From Paludibacteraceae bacterium (GTDB taxonomy: Bacteria; Bacteroidota; Bacteroidia; Bacteroidales; Paludibacteraceae), in NCBI GenBank assembly GCA_017509715.1, contig JAFWOU010000035.1, forward strand, positions 1-40,548: a DNA stretch of 40,548 bases. Reading direction: 5' to 3'. The notes below the pieces were generated by a model. That model saw only the letters and a program-made list of their open reading frames with translations. It did no database searches and was not told the origin of the DNA. Made by a program: the position numbers and the translations under genes. Below, piece by piece: positions 32,301 to 40,520 of the stretch. How positions within the stretch are numbered: the first letter of the stretch is position 1; each line of letters opens with the position of its first letter.

Positions 32301-35300
32301 GGGTTGGTGCGGAAGGAATAGACATTCACCTCATCGATCAAGAAGAAGAAGAGGCTTCCTTCTGCGCATCCTAACTGAACGGCATAATCGCTGTTAGGCA
32401 TCGAGGTAAAGAAGAGCGAACCCATCGTCTCTGCGTTATTCGGGCGAACCATCATATCGATGGTGAACGACTTATTGGTCAGCGAGCGCTCTACTTTCGT
32501 CTCGGCCTTGCTATCTTCCGACTCCTCGAAATGCAGACTCGTGCCGGTCGTGATACCCGTGGCATTGGTGGTACCTACGATCTGGAAGTTGTTGTCCTCG
32601 TCGAGGTAGTTACCGGCTATCGGTTCGTTGAAACGCAGTTTGAGGTCATTACCCACACCTAAGATAGCATCGGCGGGTTGAGCTGCACCGAATACACGCG
32701 GAACACGTGTATCTTTGATACCGCTGCGTACCTCCGAAACACGGGAGACGAATCCGTTGCCGTGACGGCAGAACGATACGGCACGCAGGTCATACTCCTG
32801 CTCCATCGGGTCGCGCTCGCCGTAGAAACGGATGTTCTCGATACGTCCGCCGGTGATCATCGCCTTCGTGCCCGAAGCGGCATTATAGAGGCTGTCGCTG
32901 TAGTAGTACGAGCAGAGATTGACCCATCCGTCGTCGGATTGTTTACTGAGTTTGTACTGCAACTCAATATGATCAAAGTTCTTATAATTGACATCAAAGC
33001 CGTCAATCACCACCGGCAGGTAATAACCGGAGGAGTCTTGCGGCGAGAGGGTGTTCATCGTCCATTTGTCATGCGGTGCGGCGATATTCACTTCGCAGCT
33101 CACCGGCATATAATGCACGCTGAAAGTACATCTCGATTTATTGAATCGGTCACAAGGCGAAGCCAACTCTAAGACGATATCCTCAAAGTCATAACCCAGA
33201 CCGGCAGACACCTCCATCGTCTTTTGGATGATCTGACCATGTTTCAACTTGATCGTACGTCCGTCACCGGAGAGCGGCAAGCCGTCAATCATGATCTTCG
33301 CGCCCTTCGGATTGGACCCTTCCGCTAACTTGAGTTGGAAACCAAGCGCTTCTTGTCCGCCGCCGTACTCATGTTCGCTTTCATTACTCATCGTTAGAGT
33401 GAAGATAGCGGGTTTATCTACAGGCACGTTACTCCGCTCATGCACGTCAATATCAATCCTCTGTTTCTCGAGGTTGAGTGTACCGTTACCGAGCGGCACC
33501 TTCGGCTCGTAGAAATGCGTCGAATCCGCCGGCTCCCACGGACAGCGACTCGCACCGCCGTTGAGGTAATAGACGAAGGAGCCGTACTTGTAGTCCGTGT
33601 TCTGCTGGTCGAGGAACTGCAAGGTTGAGTTGGCGTCGTGGTTGAAACCGTTGTCCTTCATCGCACGATAGACACTCACGTCCATGTAACCGAACTCGTC
33701 CGGACGCAAGGTGAAGCCGGCTTTTCTGGTCGAGCTCTCGCTGTTAGAGGGATCCTGATGGAAATCGAGGTCCAATATCGGCGTCAGCTCAAAGGTCCAC
33801 TTGGCCTCCGGCGCTTCGCCGGCAAGCACGATCGGACATCCCTCATTGTCCGACACTTTTTGGCCCTTATTTTCAATCATGCTTGCGACGGTCTGGCCGA
33901 AGATATTCCCGAGACTGGCAATGAGACCTTGTCCTAAGTTCCCCGAAGCTCCCGGATAGTCCACGTATTTCGAATAGGCATTGGAGTACTCGTAGTTCTC
34001 GCTGTAGCTTACCTTGCTTCCGCCGCTGACGGACCAGTTACCTACTACATTCCGCCCGTAACCGTGGATAGCGTTAATCTTCTCGTTCTCATTCTGGATC
34101 ATGACATTGATCCATCCGGCTATCGCATTGTTGTATCCGGCCACCTCATCCGCCTGCACCTTGATGACGCCGGCGGGGCGGATCTGGCGGTAGTAGCCCG
34201 TGGAGGCGAAATGCTCGTTCTCCGGCGCCACTTTCGACCAGTAGAGGCATTTCTTCTGTGCGTTCGCCATCGTTTGTACCGTTGCGCTGTCGAGCGTGAG
34301 CAGCAAGGCGTCGCGGTCGCGTTTGAGCTTGGGCAGTAAGGTATTCTCAATATAATCGTGCGTATACGCGAAGGTTGAACTCATGTACGTACCCACCTCT
34401 CGCTCCAGACCGATTACGAGGTACCAGGGCTTGCCGTTCGATGCCCGACCGCTATCTACCACCTGCATCGATCCGTTTGCGAACTGCGGTGCAAAGGCGG
34501 CATAGGTCAGCGAATCAATCGGCTTCACCGCGTCCGTCAGACCGTAGTAGAGATTCTGTACGGCGCCGATATAGATATCGTCCATCTCGCCGGTGTGACC
34601 ATGGTCCACTTCGGTCTCGATGCGTTCGTTCACGCCGAAGGTATAGGTCGCGCTATGCTTGGAATAATAGGTCGATTTGATAGGAACACTGATTTTGTTG
34701 ACGGTACTCATATTCATCAGGAAGCCGGAGTACATACCTGCTCCTGCGCCGCTGTAGGTACCGTAAGTCATGTTTGCACTCGTTCCGTAGCCTACCGTCA
34801 CATCCAGACCGAAGGTGAACTTCACATCCGACGAGTAGCTGTACTTATAAGTTGTTCCGGATTCCACGTACGCCGTACTGTTCGATCCGGGCGGGTCACG
34901 CAGCACATCCAGCAGCACGATATCGGCGGTGGTGGAGGTGACAAAGTCTTTTCCCTTCGCGCGGTTACCCATCACGTAGGCACGGAAGGCCTGTTTCTCG
35001 ATATAGTTGCCTTGGTACTCGACGGAGAGGTCCAGCGGACGCAACGCACTCTCGCCCGTCTTGACGAACGATACATAGTCCACCGGAATGGTGAATACCG
35101 CCTCGCCGTTCGCGTCCATCCGGATGGTCTGTATCTGCGTGTTCGGGGCGTCATACAGTCCGTTGTACACTTTGAGCAGACCGTTCTTGATGCGCACCTC
35201 TTCGTGGCGCATGCTCAGGGGGTTGTTATTGTAGTAATAGTCCTCATGGGCGCTTGCGCGGAAGCTGTACTTACCCATGCCGAAGACCGGATATCCGAAC

Positions 35301-38300
35301 AGATAGCTCCAACTCTTGTCGGCTTTCTGGGTGGCAAGAGGTGTTTTGGCTTTTGTATTGTCGATCGACTGCCGTTCGATGTCCTCTTCGCCGTAGTAGC
35401 CTACTTCCATGCCGTACTGGAGCTGTTTACAGCTGATATCAATCGGGCTGTGATAGGTGATGCTATAGACGGCATTGGCGGTTACATGATGGTCGTTATG
35501 GGTGAATACCAGAGTGTCTTTCACCGCCGGCATGAGGTCGAGCGTCTCGCCGGTCTTGCCGTCCGCATAGAGCGTGGCGTATCCTCTGGCGGTCGCCTGG
35601 GTGATCTTGTACTTCACCGGCCAGAGATCCGCGCAGTACTCACCCGTGGTCTGATCCGGACGGATAATGATACGTTTCTTGGAGAGGATGACATTCGTCG
35701 TACCCGTCAGGACGGTGTCGTACGGCGCGATGGCATACTGCTTCACCGTGGTACGGATGGTGTCCAGCGTCGGGTCCTGCGGGTCATGGACGATCTGGGA
35801 TATATTATCGCCTTCCAGTTCCAGTACCAGTTGCAGGTCGTCGCCCAGGTTGTTGGTACTCAAGCCGAAGCCCAAGGTCTTGTCCGCCTGGTTTTGACCG
35901 CCGACCATACGACCGGTCAGGCGTACGCGCGTCCGGTCGTATATGCGAACACCGTCCAAGGCTTTCTCCAGGCGTAATACGCTGTCGCCGTCGATACGTA
36001 CGAAGCCGTCGCCGGCGAAGGTGTGTCCCTCCTTGAAGACTTGCAGCGTGAAGCCGTGATTCAACGGCACCTGGATCGTGAAATTACCCGAGCCGTCGGT
36101 CTTATAGACGGCATTGTCCGTGCTCACCATTTTTCCGTCGAGCGCCAGACAGGCATCGCGCACAGGGATGGTGGTGTTCTCGTAGAGCACGCGGCCGCTG
36201 AAGCGCACCGCCGATATATTCTCAAACAGCAATCCGGACGCCACGGGGTTGTCCTGGCTCAGCGTCACGGAGGCAGAGCCGACGGACGAGTTGTTGAACC
36301 GGAAGGTGGCATACGTGCTCGTCGGCGTGACGGCATACTCGGTGCCGGCGCCGTAGAGCAGGTCGTCAAACACATACTCACCCGCCGCATTGGTTGTGGT
36401 CGTCCATATTTCATCCGAGCCTTGCGCCGTCAGACGTACCTCCACATCGGCGCAGCCCATGCCGCTTGCGTAGTGAACGCGTCCCTCTATCTTGCCGTAG
36501 GGCGAGCGCCAACCGGTACAGGTAGCCGTATCGGTGGTCGTCGCTCCGTTGCAGGTGTAACGGGAGATGATGCGGTAGTCGTAGCGTTTGTCCGTCGCCG
36601 TATGGGTATCGCGGAAACCGATGGCATCTACCACGGTGAGCGAGTCATAGCTCTCTGCGCCTTGCTCGCGGCGCTCGATGAGGTAGTCGTCCACGCCGCC
36701 GGGACCCATCTTCCATGTGATCTGCACACCGTAACGGTCGGTGCCTTGTGTAGCCAAGATGTTCTCTATCTTGCCGGTGGAGTTGTAGTAGATGTCCGGA
36801 CCGGACAAGCGTTTAGGCCTCAGGTCGCTGAGGTTCATCACTTTGAGCGAAGAGTTGGTCTGATCCATCTGCACCTCGTATTGGTAATGCACGCAGGGAC
36901 GGTTGGCGATATCGACGGCGTGGATGCTCCACGAGCCGTCCTCCGCCATCTTCACGCTGTCGGCGGGCACCGGTGTCTCGAGCGTCTCGCCGGTCTCTAT
37001 CAGCTTTCGGCGGATCCACAGACGGGCATTGTTATCCCAGTTACAATACGCCTTGCCGGTCGGATACTGAGAGGCCAATTCCACTTGCATTTCGGTATAG
37101 AGCGCCGAGCGGATACTGTCGTCATTGAGGGGCGTTACCCATGCCTGCTTGATGGAGTCCGTTAATTCTTTACTACGCGACTGTTCTCGCACCAGGATCG
37201 CATTCCGTTCATCACCTACCGAGACATAGTACGCGTTACCCTCTCGCGCAATAGGTACGGCTTGATCGGCTGTCGTCCCGACATAATACCCATTACATTT
37301 GACCCGGAGATGGAAGTACCTCGAATCCGTCGGGATGATATGTTGCTTGCGCTCGCCGAAATGATCGAATGTAAACTCATGGTATACCGTACGGTTATCT
37401 TCTCCGGGCAGCGTATAACTGAGTTCATATGTATAGTTCTGGATATCACTCTCCTGCGTGTCCGACCACCTGGGTTCGATTCGCAGTTCTACCAGGGTAG
37501 CATTGTTCGCCAGTTCGGTTTTGTATTCGCATTGCTCTATGGTTTCCGGAGCCACGGTGATTGGCTGATTCGACAGCTTGAAATAGAGATGCACCTTGCG
37601 GTTGGTGTCAAAATCCGGGTCGAGGGAATAGTCCGGCTGATCCAGCGCCAAGGGAGCGAGGTAGTTGTTCTTGGTCACGCTGTCCGCCCGGGCAAAATCG
37701 TGTTTCCATCCCCATATAGAGGACGAAGCACGGCGTACGCGGTAGTACACGGAACGACCGGGTTTGAGCAACTTGTTACTCGTCAGCTTGCACAAATACG
37801 TGTTCACGCAGTAGCCCTCCTCGTTATAGGTATAGATAGTACACGATTTGCTATACGATAGATCCAGCGAATCCGGGTTTGCTTCCGCTTCGCGCATGGC
37901 CTGGAGCGGATTATCCGCGTAGTGATACACGGTGCTGTCTTCCGAATAGGGTATCACGCCTATCGTCTGCGCATCGCTGAAGTCCGATTGAAAAGCACGC
38001 TGTATCTCAAACACATCGCCTTCAATCAGTTCTTGCGCCGCCGGGTTATGGATCTCCCACGACAGATTGACCTTACCGGTGACGCGCTGATGGGCATCCA
38101 GATCCTCGGTAGCTCGCAGGTCGTGCACGCGGTGGTAGGCGGGGATGTGCACCTCGTTCGTCTTGAGCGTCTGCGTGGTTTTGGATTCTTTGTTCTTGTA
38201 GGTCTGGAAAGTAGCCGAGAAGAAACGCTGCACCGAGTCCTTGGTCGGCACGACGATGGTTCCGGAGCGATCGCTTGTCTCCACCTCTTTCGGGTTCAGC

Positions 38301-39043
38301 GAGGTATGATAGCTGATAGGTTCCTGGAACGTCACATACTGAATACCGGCATTACCGTAACCCGTTGCGCCGTTCGCATCCAGCGTATAGAGATACGGAT
38401 CGTATAATTGCGGTGTCTGCGGGATATCACCGCCTTCAAACACATCCGCCATCTCCCAGTATTTATAGTACGACTCATTGCCGCTCGACTGCTTGTAGAT
38501 AGCGGCAGAGATACCCCATTTGAACTTCTTGCCGCTCAGCGATGCAGGAGGGTACCAGTCAAAGGTGATATACGTAATGCGTTTATGGTCATCGTCGTTC
38601 TTGCGCTTGAGGTTAATGGAGTTTTTCATCCAGTGCGAATCGTCTCCTTCGCTCAGCACGATCTGCTGGCCGTTATAGGTACTGCGGACGATACCACTAC
38701 CCTCATGGATGTATATATAGCCCTCTCCGATCTCCTCTGAAGACGTGTTCAAACCACGCTGCACACCGGCGACTGACGCAATACGGTGAACACTTTGGTC
38801 AGAACCCTCGGTCATCTTGTACCATACGTACGAGTCGTGACTTCCGGTAAAACTGTACGAACCCCAGAGGTAATAGTCGTTCGCACGACCATACACCCAT
38901 ACCGGGATATAAAAACGCAGCACGCCGTCACCCATACTCATCACGGTATAGTGTTGCTTCTGCTCCAGGTAGTCATTCGCCTGTACGCCCGTGGCAACAG
39001 CCAACAGGCATAATAAGGCAACACAAAAAATGCTTTTTTTCAT
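29396..39043 (-). CDS. Giant secreted LamG/carboxypeptidase-regulatory-like protein (3215 aa)
   Basis: A signal peptide (MKKSIFCVALLCLLAVATGVQA) starts the protein at the ATG at 39043. FN3-like modules lie at about 300-400 and 760-845; two carboxypeptidase-regulatory-like (CnaB-type) beta domains at about 850-930 and 945-1010 (KIEGRVHYASG..., RFSGRVLYENT...). A long unassigned region (about 1010-2090) contains Tyr/Gly-rich stretches. Then come a bacterial Ig-like segment (about 2110), two LamG/concanavalin-like jellyrolls (about 2184-2330 and 2375-2520, second with NEWHHLVLTVD), a BACON-like domain (about 2664-2765, LPDWLTVNEPSG) and QLQPGWNWTSLSLIP near 2893. Four heptamer arrays encode parts of residues about 3068-3163, just before a C-terminal motif shared with giant 1. 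Likely exported and surface-associated, possibly glycan-binding; this is inferred. It probably ends an operon with two lipoprotein genes. Confidence 0.87.
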   Translation of the reverse strand: MKKSIFCVALLCLLAVATGVQANDYLEQKQHYTVMSMGDGVLRFYIPVWVYGRANDYYLWGSYSFTGSHDSYVWYKMTEGSDQSVHRIASVAGVQRGLNTSSEEIGEGYIYIHEGSGIVRSTYNGQQIVLSEGDDSHWMKNSINLKRKNDDDHKRITYITFDWYPPASLSGKKFKWGISAAIYKQSSGNESYYKYWEMADVFEGGDIPQTPQLYDPYLYTLDANGATGYGNAGIQYVTFQEPISYHTSLNPKEVETSDRSGTIVVPTKDSVQRFFSATFQTYKNKESKTTQTLKTNEVHIPAYHRVHDLRATEDLDAHQRVTGKVNLSWEIHNPAAQELIEGDVFEIQRAFQSDFSDAQTIGVIPYSEDSTVYHYADNPLQAMREAEANPDSLDLSYSKSCTIYTYNEEGYCVNTYLCKLTSNKLLKPGRSVYYRVRRASSSIWGWKHDFARADSVTKNNYLAPLALDQPDYSLDPDFDTNRKVHLYFKLSNQPITVAPETIEQCEYKTELANNATLVELRIEPRWSDTQESDIQNYTYELSYTLPGEDNRTVYHEFTFDHFGERKQHIIPTDSRYFHLRVKCNGYYVGTTADQAVPIAREGNAYYVSVGDERNAILVREQSRSKELTDSIKQAWVTPLNDDSIRSALYTEMQVELASQYPTGKAYCNWDNNARLWIRRKLIETGETLETPVPADSVKMAEDGSWSIHAVDIANRPCVHYQYEVQMDQTNSSLKVMNLSDLRPKRLSGPDIYYNSTGKIENILATQGTDRYGVQITWKMGPGGVDDYLIERREQGAESYDSLTVVDAIGFRDTHTATDKRYDYRIISRYTCNGATTTDTATCTGWRSPYGKIEGRVHYASGMGCADVEVRLTAQGSDEIWTTTTNAAGEYVFDDLLYGAGTEYAVTPTSTYATFRFNNSSVGSASVTLSQDNPVASGLLFENISAVRFSGRVLYENTTIPVRDACLALDGKMVSTDNAVYKTDGSGNFTIQVPLNHGFTLQVFKEGHTFAGDGFVRIDGDSVLRLEKALDGVRIYDRTRVRLTGRMVGGQNQADKTLGFGLSTNNLGDDLQLVLELEGDNISQIVHDPQDPTLDTIRTTVKQYAIAPYDTVLTGTTNVILSKKRIIIRPDQTTGEYCADLWPVKYKITQATARGYATLYADGKTGETLDLMPAVKDTLVFTHNDHHVTANAVYSITYHSPIDISCKQLQYGMEVGYYGEEDIERQSIDNTKAKTPLATQKADKSWSYLFGYPVFGMGKYSFRASAHEDYYYNNNPLSMRHEEVRIKNGLLKVYNGLYDAPNTQIQTIRMDANGEAVFTIPVDYVSFVKTGESALRPLDLSVEYQGNYIEKQAFRAYVMGNRAKGKDFVTSTTADIVLLDVLRDPPGSNSTAYVESGTTYKYSYSSDVKFTFGLDVTVGYGTSANMTYGTYSGAGAGMYSGFLMNMSTVNKISVPIKSTYYSKHSATYTFGVNERIETEVDHGHTGEMDDIYIGAVQNLYYGLTDAVKPIDSLTYAAFAPQFANGSMQVVDSGRASNGKPWYLVIGLEREVGTYMSSTFAYTHDYIENTLLPKLKRDRDALLLTLDSATVQTMANAQKKCLYWSKVAPENEHFASTGYYRQIRPAGVIKVQADEVAGYNNAIAGWINVMIQNENEKINAIHGYGRNVVGNWSVSGGSKVSYSENYEYSNAYSKYVDYPGASGNLGQGLIASLGNIFGQTVASMIENKGQKVSDNEGCPIVLAGEAPEAKWTFELTPILDLDFHQDPSNSESSTRKAGFTLRPDEFGYMDVSVYRAMKDNGFNHDANSTLQFLDQQNTDYKYGSFVYYLNGGASRCPWEPADSTHFYEPKVPLGNGTLNLEKQRIDIDVHERSNVPVDKPAIFTLTMSNESEHEYGGGQEALGFQLKLAEGSNPKGAKIMIDGLPLSGDGRTIKLKHGQIIQKTMEVSAGLGYDFEDIVLELASPCDRFNKSRCTFSVHYMPVSCEVNIAAPHDKWTMNTLSPQDSSGYYLPVVIDGFDVNYKNFDHIELQYKLSKQSDDGWVNLCSYYYSDSLYNAASGTKAMITGGRIENIRFYGERDPMEQEYDLRAVSFCRHGNGFVSRVSEVRSGIKDTRVPRVFGAAQPADAILGVGNDLKLRFNEPIAGNYLDEDNNFQIVGTTNATGITTGTSLHFEESEDSKAETKVERSLTNKSFTIDMMVRPNNAETMGSLFFTSMPNSDYAVQLGCAEGSLFFFLIDEVNVYSFRTNPGVLPGGVFSRVLAVYDNDKKEVKLYVGTEQKPFAAGGFDTISKDFVLRGSAPLEFGGEFDGDIMEARVWTKALTQDEIAATHMKYLTGYERDLMAYYRMDEGRGNELTDRANGATLYCSGTSWSHRKGISVAIKANEQLKLDGNLLGRSKVYDESIMLWFKTSGLNGDIFSAGRTDEKHGTLLAMENGRLILHSDSAQWLIGDGLANNEWHHLVLTVDRTRNNVSVFVDSEMKQSFSASMLGSISGAMYLGGNGFEGNIDDLVFFEQALPKYMVEGFDNLSPTGDEMGIFGYLSFEETKENDNGIIELVFSPNDQRVFRDGNGNIINKVVPLILSPESQDHADKTAYAPTRDQGLLTKMKFDWAFNNDELLINLNMADREINKQTIYVTVRDVEDLNGNPMTSPVSWVAFVDRNALKWSEKTLRISSDYGISDDFSYFIDIINESGRRHQYTIESLPDWLTVNEPSGTMNATEEKQIRLTFNANMPVGVYSDQIYLTDEEGLAEPLVIEYSVLANPPYDEIDKNKYPLNMSICGQVKIIKSNNEVYDSDENDIVYAMYKDECVGMTHISWDAVANKSQVFLTVYGNDQMNRKQIRFQLWQASTGKVYDLSSSRNILFSHGFVYGCGDGNPVVLTTNGSERQTIQLQPGWNWTSLSLIPASDGALATCMTANEAWTEGDLIKNPNTRQFTTYNDSVGAFVGTLNAFRYTQLYMIYCQAGNTMHISGTNLPTDSMSIKVRGDGQWSPMPCLMKQVTSVTEALSDYYDRATPGDMLKSHDHFAFFSENKRWEGNLTTMRPGEGYLFRRMAPGTVSIQFYNRGESKVQSRKSKDTQTTLFSNPQAAGNMTMIAKVQSDDVQCTKEIRVYVGDELACVATPVTGNPSPVTENLYYLTIQSDRVGELRFEIDGERLMVNGESIRYQTDAHHGSLKAPVVLRKADETGVYKIIEDDHVIIIRNGERYDVTGKKR
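29555..29582. repeat. Tandem heptamer array, unit TTnnCCA (x4), in giant 2
   Basis: Four units in exact phase: TTCGCCA, TTCACCA, TTAGCCT, TTCTCCA. It is in frame, encoding the stretch around ERLMVNGES of the C-terminal region. Confidence 0.75.
29645..29679. repeat. Tandem heptamer array, unit GGTTACC/G (x5), in giant 2
   Basis: Units GGTTACG, GGTGAGG, GGTTACC, GGTTACC, GGGGTTG in phase. The reverse complement of the array at 14060-14087 uses the same GGTTACG unit. It encodes PVTGNPSPVTE. Confidence 0.8.
29722..29756. repeat. Tandem heptamer array, unit TTGTACA (about x5, degenerate), in giant 2
   Basis: Two perfect TTGTACA units, then TCGTCAC, TTTGTAC and TTTCGCT in phase. Coding, in frame, between two beta-strand-like segments. 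Confidence 0.7.
29812..29839. repeat. Tandem heptamer array, unit CTTTCGA (x4), in giant 2
   Basis: Three units CTTTCGA and one CTTTGGA in exact phase. It encodes the Ser/Lys-rich linker ESKVQSRKSK. Confidence 0.85.
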
Positions 39044-39066
39044 ATCGTTTGTTCTTTAATTAGCAA

Positions 39067-39093
39067 GCATACGAGGTTATCAGCCTCGTATGC
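39067..39093 (-). other. Strong hairpin in the leader before giant 2
   Basis: A perfect 10-bp stem (GCATACGAGG with CCTCGTATGC) and 7-base loop lies 23 bases upstream of the giant 2 ATG. No T tract follows, so it is more likely an RNA stability or translation element than a full terminator. No TAnnTTTG promoter is seen between it and the ATG. Confidence 0.6.
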
Positions 39094-39095
39094 CT

Positions 39096-39113
39096 AAAAA
39101 GCGGAATCCGCTT
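39096..39113 (-). terminator. Weak terminator-like hairpin after the 132-aa lipoprotein gene
   Basis: On the minus strand, AAGCGG-ATT-CCGCTT (39099-39113) is followed by a few T. It begins within the stop codon. Because no promoter for giant 2 is visible downstream, this may reduce rather than stop transcription into the giant gene. Confidence 0.45.
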
Positions 39114-39510
39114 ATTTCTTACGTGTCATGGTCGGCGGGATGCAGTTCACCGTGAAGGTGGAGTTGGGGATGGTGGTCATGGTGTCACCATTCACAGTGA
39201 TGTACAGTTTGCTGCTTTCCGAGTCGTCCAGCTGGATCCATACCTGTACGCCGTCAATGCAGTTCCAAGAGACGATGTTAGCACTTTCTGTCTCATCATC
39301 AAACTTGATGGTCACCTTTTTCTCGGTAAACGTAACGGTTACGAATTCACCGTCACCCATAAACGGTTGCGTGGTGCCTTCCCACGAACCCATCGCACCG
39401 GCCTTTACCGCAGCGATAGCGGTCTCGTTAGCATCCGTAACGCTCTTCTCACAGCTGACAAACAGCAGCGAGCTTACAGCTAATACAGCTAAAAATAAAA
39501 TCTTTTTCAT
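39112..39510 (-). CDS. Small lipoprotein (132 aa), unknown function
   Basis: The N-terminus is a lipoprotein signal (MKKILFLAVLAVSSLLFVSC, lipid-modified Cys20), so the product should be anchored to a membrane, in Bacteroidetes usually the outer membrane. The mature part is about 110 residues and beta-rich (SWEGTTQPF, FVTVTFTEKKVTIKFDD, KLYITVNGDTMTTI), resembling small lipocalin-like or lipoprotein beta-barrel folds; this is only an impression. No catalytic motif. It lies 42 bases downstream of another lipoprotein gene and 68 bases upstream of giant 2 on the same strand, so a shared operon is likely. Confidence 0.82.
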   Translation of the reverse strand: MKKILFLAVLAVSSLLFVSCEKSVTDANETAIAAVKAGAMGSWEGTTQPFMGDGEFVTVTFTEKKVTIKFDDETESANIVSWNCIDGVQVWIQLDDSESSKLYITVNGDTMTTIPNSTFTVNCIPPTMTRKK

Positions 39511-39552
39511 ACCTTTAAATAAGTTTTGATTGTTAATAAATTTTTCCTAATT

Positions 39553-39960
39553 TTACCACTCGTCGCCGCCTTCATTCTTCGGCAGAATCTTCAGCGTCAG
39601 CGTCTTCTTGTCGCCCTGCTCTACGAATACCTTACCTTCCTCGGTGATCGGCTCGTTATATTCGTCGAACGCACGGAAAGTGAAATACTCACCGCCCTCG
39701 CCGAAATCCTGCGGGGCCAGGTCCTCCAGCAGCTTGAGCTCAAAGCGAGCCAGTCCGGCTGCGTTGGTCGCGTGCTTCTCGTCCGCGTTCTGGATGTAGA
39801 GCGACGAACCGCTGTTGAAGCGAGCTACCATGATGCCCTCTACGGGCTTGTCGTTCTGATCAACTACGGTAACATCTACGGTAGCCACCGTCTTGATCGG
39901 GTTACATGCAACAGCCAGCAGCGCCAGCGTTGCCATACACAAAACTTTAAACTGTTTCAT
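39553..39960 (-). CDS. Lipoprotein with a beta-sandwich (CnaB/carboxypeptidase-regulatory-like) domain (135 aa)
   Basis: The ATG at 39960 (MKQFKVLCMATLALLAVAC) gives a lipobox with Cys19; the frame extends further upstream only through a TTG and unlikely residues that overlap the promoter. After the lipid anchor, VDVTVVDQNDKPVEGIMV and a following N-A-A-G-L-A-R-F-E strand resemble a CnaB/carboxypeptidase-regulatory-like or transthyretin-like module, about residues 25-130. Such small lipoproteins are often encoded beside large secreted proteins in Bacteroidales. First gene after the promoter at 40042-40073, followed by a second lipoprotein and giant 2. Confidence 0.82.
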   Translation of the reverse strand: MKQFKVLCMATLALLAVACNPIKTVATVDVTVVDQNDKPVEGIMVARFNSGSSLYIQNADEKHATNAAGLARFELKLLEDLAPQDFGEGGEYFTFRAFDEYNEPITEEGKVFVEQGDKKTLTLKILPKNEGGDEW

Positions 39961-40041
39961 CTTGTTTTTGTTTTTGGGGTTAATACTATTGATTTTCCTG
40001 TTTTTTTGTTGTGCTGTTTTACATCTGCACGATTTTGCGTG

Positions 40042-40073
40042 CAAAATTACAACAAAAATTCCATATATGCAAA
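40042..40073 (-). promoter_or_regulatory. Promoter of the lipoprotein/giant 2 unit
   Basis: Minus-strand -33 TTTG (40070-40073, TTTGCATATAT), 20-base spacer, -7 TAATTTTG (40042-40049). Its -33 box is formed by the end of the T tract of the upstream terminator. Confidence 0.8.
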
Positions 40074-40100
40074 AAAAATCGCCCGTGGGAGCGATTTTTT
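40073..40100 (-). terminator. Intrinsic terminator after the 125-aa gene
   Basis: The stem AAAAAATCGC / GCGATTTTTT (GC core ATCGC/GCGAT) with an 8-base loop is followed on the minus strand by a T run that continues into the next promoter's -33 box. Confidence 0.75.
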
Positions 40101-40106
40101 CTTGCA

Positions 40107-40141
40107 GGCTTTCAGCTATCAGCCGTCAGCATTCAGCCATC
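40107..40141. repeat. Tandem heptamer array, unit AGCCnTC (x5)
   Basis: Units GGCTTTC, AGCTATC, AGCCGTC, AGCATTC, AGCCATC in exact phase, i.e. the GCTGAnn family on the other strand. It begins one base after the stop codon of the 125-residue gene and ends before its terminator. Confidence 0.85.
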
Positions 40142-40142
40142 T

Positions 40143-40520
40143 TTAGCCGCGGAGCTTGTCGTACTCCAGCTTGAAGATGTAGGCGTAGAAGGTCTTCTTG
40201 CCACCGGCCAGATCCTTCTGCTCGTTGAAAGCAGCGCGGTCGGCCTCCAAGGTGGAGAGGTTCTTCATACGAGCCTGAGTGGCGGTAACGGCCTGCGAGA
40301 AGCGCGAGCGGAGCACCAGCTCGTTGGCTGAAGGCGCGGTTTTACGGTCGTAGGTGTCAGCCTTGCGGATGTACAGACGCGTACAATCCGGGTTCTCGGT
40401 CGGTGCCGTACGGTGGGTACCGATGAGGTAATCACCGTGGCTGTGTCCGTCTACCTTTTTAGGTTTGGACATAGCGCCCTGTACATACTGAATACCGGGC
40501 GAGTAGGTTACTTTTCCCAT
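40143..40520 (-). CDS. Conserved-looking hypothetical protein (125 aa)
   Basis: A complete frame with ATG at 40520. No signal peptide and no membrane segment, so probably cytoplasmic. The N-terminal part is Lys/Gly/His-rich (KPKKVDGHSHGDYLIGTHR) and contains TRLYIRKADTYDRKT; the C-terminal part is predicted helical and basic (LRSRFSQAVTATQARM, LEADRAAFNEQ), ending KTFYAYIFKLEYDKL. I do not recognise a characterised family. The order of basic loop and helix could suit nucleic acid or ribosome contact, but nothing proves it. It ends directly at a heptamer array and a terminator. The promoter is outside the window. Confidence 0.75.
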   Translation of the reverse strand: MGKVTYSPGIQYVQGAMSKPKKVDGHSHGDYLIGTHRTAPTENPDCTRLYIRKADTYDRKTAPSANELVLRSRFSQAVTATQARMKNLSTLEADRAAFNEQKDLAGGKKTFYAYIFKLEYDKLRG

